Notes under the pieces: generated by a model
Databases searched by the model: none
What the model saw: the letters and a program-made list of their open reading frames with translations, nothing else
What the model was told of the DNA's origin: nothing
From: Exobacillus caeni
Lineage (GTDB): Bacteria; Bacillota; Bacilli; Bacillales; Guptibacillaceae
Length of the DNA: 64,000 nucleotides
NCBI RefSeq assembly: GCF_005747095.1
Contig: NZ_SWLG01000009.1
Coordinates: forward strand, 62,001-126,000
Reading direction: 5' to 3'
Part shown: piece after piece, positions 61,156 to 64,000 of the stretch
Numbering within the stretch: position 1 is the first letter of the stretch
How the letters are laid out: each line of letters starts with the position of its first letter
Position numbers and translations under genes: made by a program

Positions 61156-61971
61156 TTGCCTACTGTACATCTAGAGAATGAGCTTGAGGTTTATTATGAG
61201 GAGGCGGGAAGGGGGATGCCGATCCTTTTTCTTCATCCGCCCGGGATGGGGCTTGTGACCTTTTATTATCAGCAGGCTCTTGCCGACCAATTTCGGGTCA
61301 TCGCTTATGACATTCGAGGGCACGGCTATAGCGGGCTGACAGAAGAACCGCTTTCGATCGGCCTTTTAGCTGAGGACCTGCTTTTTTTTATGAATGCGTT
61401 AAATATAGAAAAGGCAGTGGTTTGCGGCTACTCCGCAGGCGGGTCGATCGCGCTGGATTTTGCGCTTAAGCACCCGGAAAGGATGGAAGCTTTAATTCTC
61501 TCCGGCGGTTTTTCTGAAGTTAACGACTTTTGGCTTCGAAACGAATTCAAAGCGGGAATAGCGCTTTCAAATGAAAAAAGGCTTCCGTTCCTTGCCAAAG
61601 CAGTATCCCTTGGAAACCGTTCTACAAAAGCGGATACAAAAATGCTCTATGATTATTTCATGAAGTCTGATCCACTCACGCTTCGGAAGTTATATAAAGA
61701 AGGCCTCGACTACAATTGTACGAAGCACCTTCCGAATATAAAATGTCCGCTTATGGTGGTCGAAGGGCAATTTGCTTTTTATTTTCACCACTATCAAATG
61801 ATTTTCCAGAGTCTAGTGCCGAATGTAGAAACGGCAAGAGTATCAAAAGGTTTCCATGAACTTCCGATGAAATTCCATGATCCTTTCAACCATGTGGTCA
61901 GGACGTTTCTTAATAAAGTCCTATATTCTGAGCGTAGCACCGCCGATTCGTTTAAACCCGCGTACAGCTGA
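61156..61971 (+). CDS. Alpha/beta hydrolase
   Basis: A 271-residue alpha/beta-fold hydrolase. I chose TTG 61156 behind AGAGGTG; upstream codons in this frame cover the repeat and the XapX gene. Landmarks are the oxyanion loop [30 protein letters not shown], the nucleophile elbow [13 protein letters not shown] (Ser about residue 96) and the C-terminal HELP/FNHVV region with the catalytic His. The substrate is unknown. Its last 51 bp overlap the 3' end of uvsE tail to tail. Confidence 0.86.
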   Translation: MPTVHLENELEVYYEEAGRGMPILFLHPPGMGLVTFYYQQALADQFRVIAYDIRGHGYSGLTEEPLSIGLLAEDLLFFMNALNIEKAVVCGYSAGGSIALDFALKHPERMEALILSGGFSEVNDFWLRNEFKAGIALSNEKRLPFLAKAVSLGNRSTKADTKMLYDYFMKSDPLTLRKLYKEGLDYNCTKHLPNIKCPLMVVEGQFAFYFHHYQMIFQSLVPNVETARVSKGFHELPMKFHDPFNHVVRTFLNKVLYSERSTADSFKPAYS

Positions 61972-62892
61972 TAAATCTTCCACCAGCTTTAATGCTGCCT
62001 TATCCTTCGCTTTAGCTTCGATCATAATGTCAGCATCCTCGCCATGGGACTGAAGAAGCTTAATGAAGGGCATGGCGAATTCAGCATCAACATAATCAGC
62101 GTGAGAACGGTAAGCCTTCTCGGATTTTGGGGAAGAAAGATGAAATTTCGGCTGGAATGATGATTTTTCCCATGTTTTATATACTCTCGGCAAGATTCCT
62201 TCCAGCCCTTCATCCCCGGTGTTTGCTTTATAATGATGGTAATCAAGTACAAAAGGAACCCCATGGCGTTCGCACACATCCAGGGTTTCCATAACGGTAT
62301 ACGTTTTGTCGTCGTTTTCCAGGGTGACCTGTTCACGAACCGCTGTATCCAGCTTCACAAAGTTCTGGTCAAACCGCTCAAGCGCCGTTTGCTTATCCCC
62401 GTAAACCCCGCCAACATGAATATTGATCGTAGCCTGCTTTTCGATTCCCATCGCTTCAAGCATCTGATAGTGGTAAACCATATCTATGATCGCATTTTCC
62501 GTAACGTGACTCTTTTGACTTGTGAACAGCGTAAATTGATTTGGATGAAAACTGACACGTAGCTTATGCTTTTTCACAAGGTCGCCGATTTCTTTAAATT
62601 TATCTTCGAATGGCGTTAAAAAATCCCATTTCACTTCAGGATGGGTCGCAAGCGGAACAATGGAAGACGACATCCGATAAACCTGGATGCCGTGCGCGAT
62701 GTTATAATATAAAGCCCTTAACGTATTGGTAAGATTCGTATCTGTTGCTGTATAAAGCTTTTCTTTTCGTTCTTCGGGACTTAGCTGCTTCCATCTCGTG
62801 AAAGTCAGCGTTTTAGCTGGAGAAGCCTCCCATAATGAAAGGGCTGTTGCTACATAGCCAAACCGAATATCTATTTTAAACACGCTCCTCAA
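61921..62892 (-). CDS. uvsE: UV damage endonuclease UvsE
   Basis: A 323-residue TIM-barrel endonuclease that nicks 5' to UV photoproducts. Conserved features are [83 protein letters not shown] and [23 protein letters not shown] 62892 has GAGGAG six bases upstream; ATG 62916 gives eight more residues with a weaker site. No LexA box was seen near its start. Confidence 0.93.
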   Translation of the reverse strand: MRSVFKIDIRFGYVATALSLWEASPAKTLTFTRWKQLSPEERKEKLYTATDTNLTNTLRALYYNIAHGIQVYRMSSSIVPLATHPEVKWDFLTPFEDKFKEIGDLVKKHKLRVSFHPNQFTLFTSQKSHVTENAIIDMVYHYQMLEAMGIEKQATINIHVGGVYGDKQTALERFDQNFVKLDTAVREQVTLENDDKTYTVMETLDVCERHGVPFVLDYHHYKANTGDEGLEGILPRVYKTWEKSSFQPKFHLSSPKSEKAYRSHADYVDAEFAMPFIKLLQSHGEDADIMIEAKAKDKAALKLVEDLSAVRGFKRIGGATLRI

Positions 62893-62989
62893 TCGTTTCT
62901 CCTCAAAACTTATCATAAACGTTCCCTGGAAAACTTAAATGAAACGCCTTTCAAGGCCAGGGGAACTTACAGCATTCATCTGGCCAACC

Positions 62990-64000
62990 TTATAAAAAAT
63001 AAGAAAGTAAATCAGCGAACGGCTCTTTTAACCGCTGGAGAATTGGACGACCCTTAAACTTTCCGATCGTTAAACGCTCAGAGTCCTTGATGTCCTGTTC
63101 GATGGTCTTTTTAATGACCTCAAGCAGTTTGCCATCTTTTAAAATACAGTTGATTTCACTGTTGATATGAAAGCTTCTTTTATCAAAGTTGGCAGTGCCG
63201 ATATCACATAACTCATCGTCTATTAGAAGCACTTTTGCATGGTAAAATCCCTTTTGGTACTGATAGATTTCACAGCCTGCTTCTAAAAGGGGCAAAAAGT
63301 AACGGAAGGCAGCTTCCTTGACGAGCGGATGATCTGCTTTAAACGGCAAAATGATTTTGACATTAATCTTTTTTCTAGCAGCTGTGATCAGCGCATTTTG
63401 AATTTTCAGCCCCGGTATATAGTAGGGCGTACCAACGACGATTGATTTTTCGGCAGATTCGATATAATCGAGAAACGAATAGTTCATATCGATGCCTTCA
63501 GTCGGTTCAAGCTTGAGGCTGATCGGCCCTTTTTCTAGTTCCGGGTAAAGAGACCGGTCTTTCGTGATACTCATGCCGGCAATTCTCCAGTCCTCTACAA
63601 ACTGCTGTTGCAGATCCTGAACGCCGTCTCCGTTGATCCTCAGCTGGTAGTCGCGCCAGTATCCGAGCTTAGGGTCCTTTCCCAGGTATTCATCCCCGAT
63701 GTTAAACCCGCCAATATAGCCGATGTTCCCATCGATCACCCCGATTTTTCTATGGTTGCGATGATTCAACGTGTAAAAGAAGAAGGGGAATTTTGGGCGG
63801 TTGGAAAGACCGAGTTCAATGTTGTTTTCTTTCAAAAGCTTCCGTGCGCTTTTTGATAATTTATGGCTACCTATTGCATCAATTAAAACGCGCACCTTTA
63901 CCCCTTCTGAAGATTTCTTGATGAGCCGCTGGATGAGTTCCATGCCAATTGTGTCATCACGAAATATATAAAACAAGAGATGGATGTGCTTCTGTGCATT
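62990..64000 (-). CDS. cls: Cardiolipin synthase / phospholipase D family protein (partial)
   Basis: The last 336 residues of a two-HKD enzyme; the N-terminus lies beyond the right edge. The first visible residues AQKHIHLLFYIFRDDTIG belong to the strand before the first catalytic half. HKD motif 1 is NHRKIGVIDGNIGYIGGFN and motif 2 is YHAKVLLIDDELCDIGTANF. The N-terminal membrane helices are not in the window. It joins two phosphatidylglycerols to cardiolipin. B. subtilis has a cls paralogue (ywiE) near argS. Confidence 0.9.
   Translation of the reverse strand, partial: NAQKHIHLLFYIFRDDTIGMELIQRLIKKSSEGVKVRVLIDAIGSHKLSKSARKLLKENNIELGLSNRPKFPFFFYTLNHRNHRKIGVIDGNIGYIGGFNIGDEYLGKDPKLGYWRDYQLRINGDGVQDLQQQFVEDWRIAGMSITKDRSLYPELEKGPISLKLEPTEGIDMNYSFLDYIESAEKSIVVGTPYYIPGLKIQNALITAARKKINVKIILPFKADHPLVKEAAFRYFLPLLEAGCEIYQYQKGFYHAKVLLIDDELCDIGTANFDKRSFHINSEINCILKDGKLLEVIKKTIEQDIKDSERLTIGKFKGRPILQRLKEPFADLLSYFL

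Overview
The window looks like chromosome of a motile, endospore-forming Bacillaceae species (Bacillus/Fictibacillus-like). The evidence is a Bacillus-type fla operon in which nearly every protein is recognisable, spore genes (gerQ, cwlJ, a pbpG-type PBP, a KinE-like phosphorelay kinase), Firmicute-type hemQ and lipL, and the gene neighbourhood known from B. subtilis as ywdK-gerQ-hemQ-pta-lipL-ywfO-ywgA-ywhD-pbpG-speE-speB-ywiB-argS. I saw no tRNA, rRNA, CRISPR array, prophage or insertion sequence. All assignments are by reading; no database search was run.

Positions 1-24060 are flagellar. Divergent flhO/flhP lie on the minus strand. A tightly packed plus-strand operon follows: flgB-flgC-fliE-fliF-fliG-fliH-fliI-fliJ-motE-like-fliK-flgD-(small flagellar operon protein)-flgE-swrD-fliM-fliY-fliO-fliP-fliQ-fliR-flhB-flhA-flhF-flhG-sigD-swrB-like-yaaR-like. 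The chemotaxis genes that interrupt the B. subtilis operon (cheY, and cheB-A-W-C-D between flhG and sigD) are absent, as is fliL, and FliY has lost its recognisable CheC-type phosphatase residues. fliJ has no ATG, GTG or TTG at its conserved start and seems to begin at ATC. swrD has a perfect hairpin between its Shine-Dalgarno sequence and its start codon.

Positions 24070-28120 hold a SigO/YvrJ/RsoA-like split sigma-factor cluster preceded by a LexA-box-like palindrome, an EcsAB-like ABC transporter, and a LuxR-type regulator with a degenerate receiver domain. Positions 28270-36200 hold an interspersed repeat, a secreted CpdB-like nucleotidase, a MarR/MFS efflux pair and an MBOAT/SGNH polysaccharide-acylation pair.

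Positions 36400-64000 are mostly housekeeping and sporulation genes: ywdK, cwlJ-gerQ, hemQ, pta, lipL, a dicarboxylate/glutamate symporter, a diguanylate cyclase, ywfO (HD phosphohydrolase), ywgA, a purine permease, ywhD, pbpG, speE-speB, a PAS kinase, ywiB-argS, a XapX protein, an alpha/beta hydrolase, uvsE and a cardiolipin synthase cut by the window edge. The intergenic spaces carry several families of palindromic repeats. The most striking is a two-copy nested-hairpin element (41566-41690 and 50957-51085, in opposite orientations) with an invariant 21-nt core and stem arms that differ in sequence but still pair. A second is a three-copy motif with a perfect DnaA-box sequence exactly 8 bp from a 13-bp near-palindrome.
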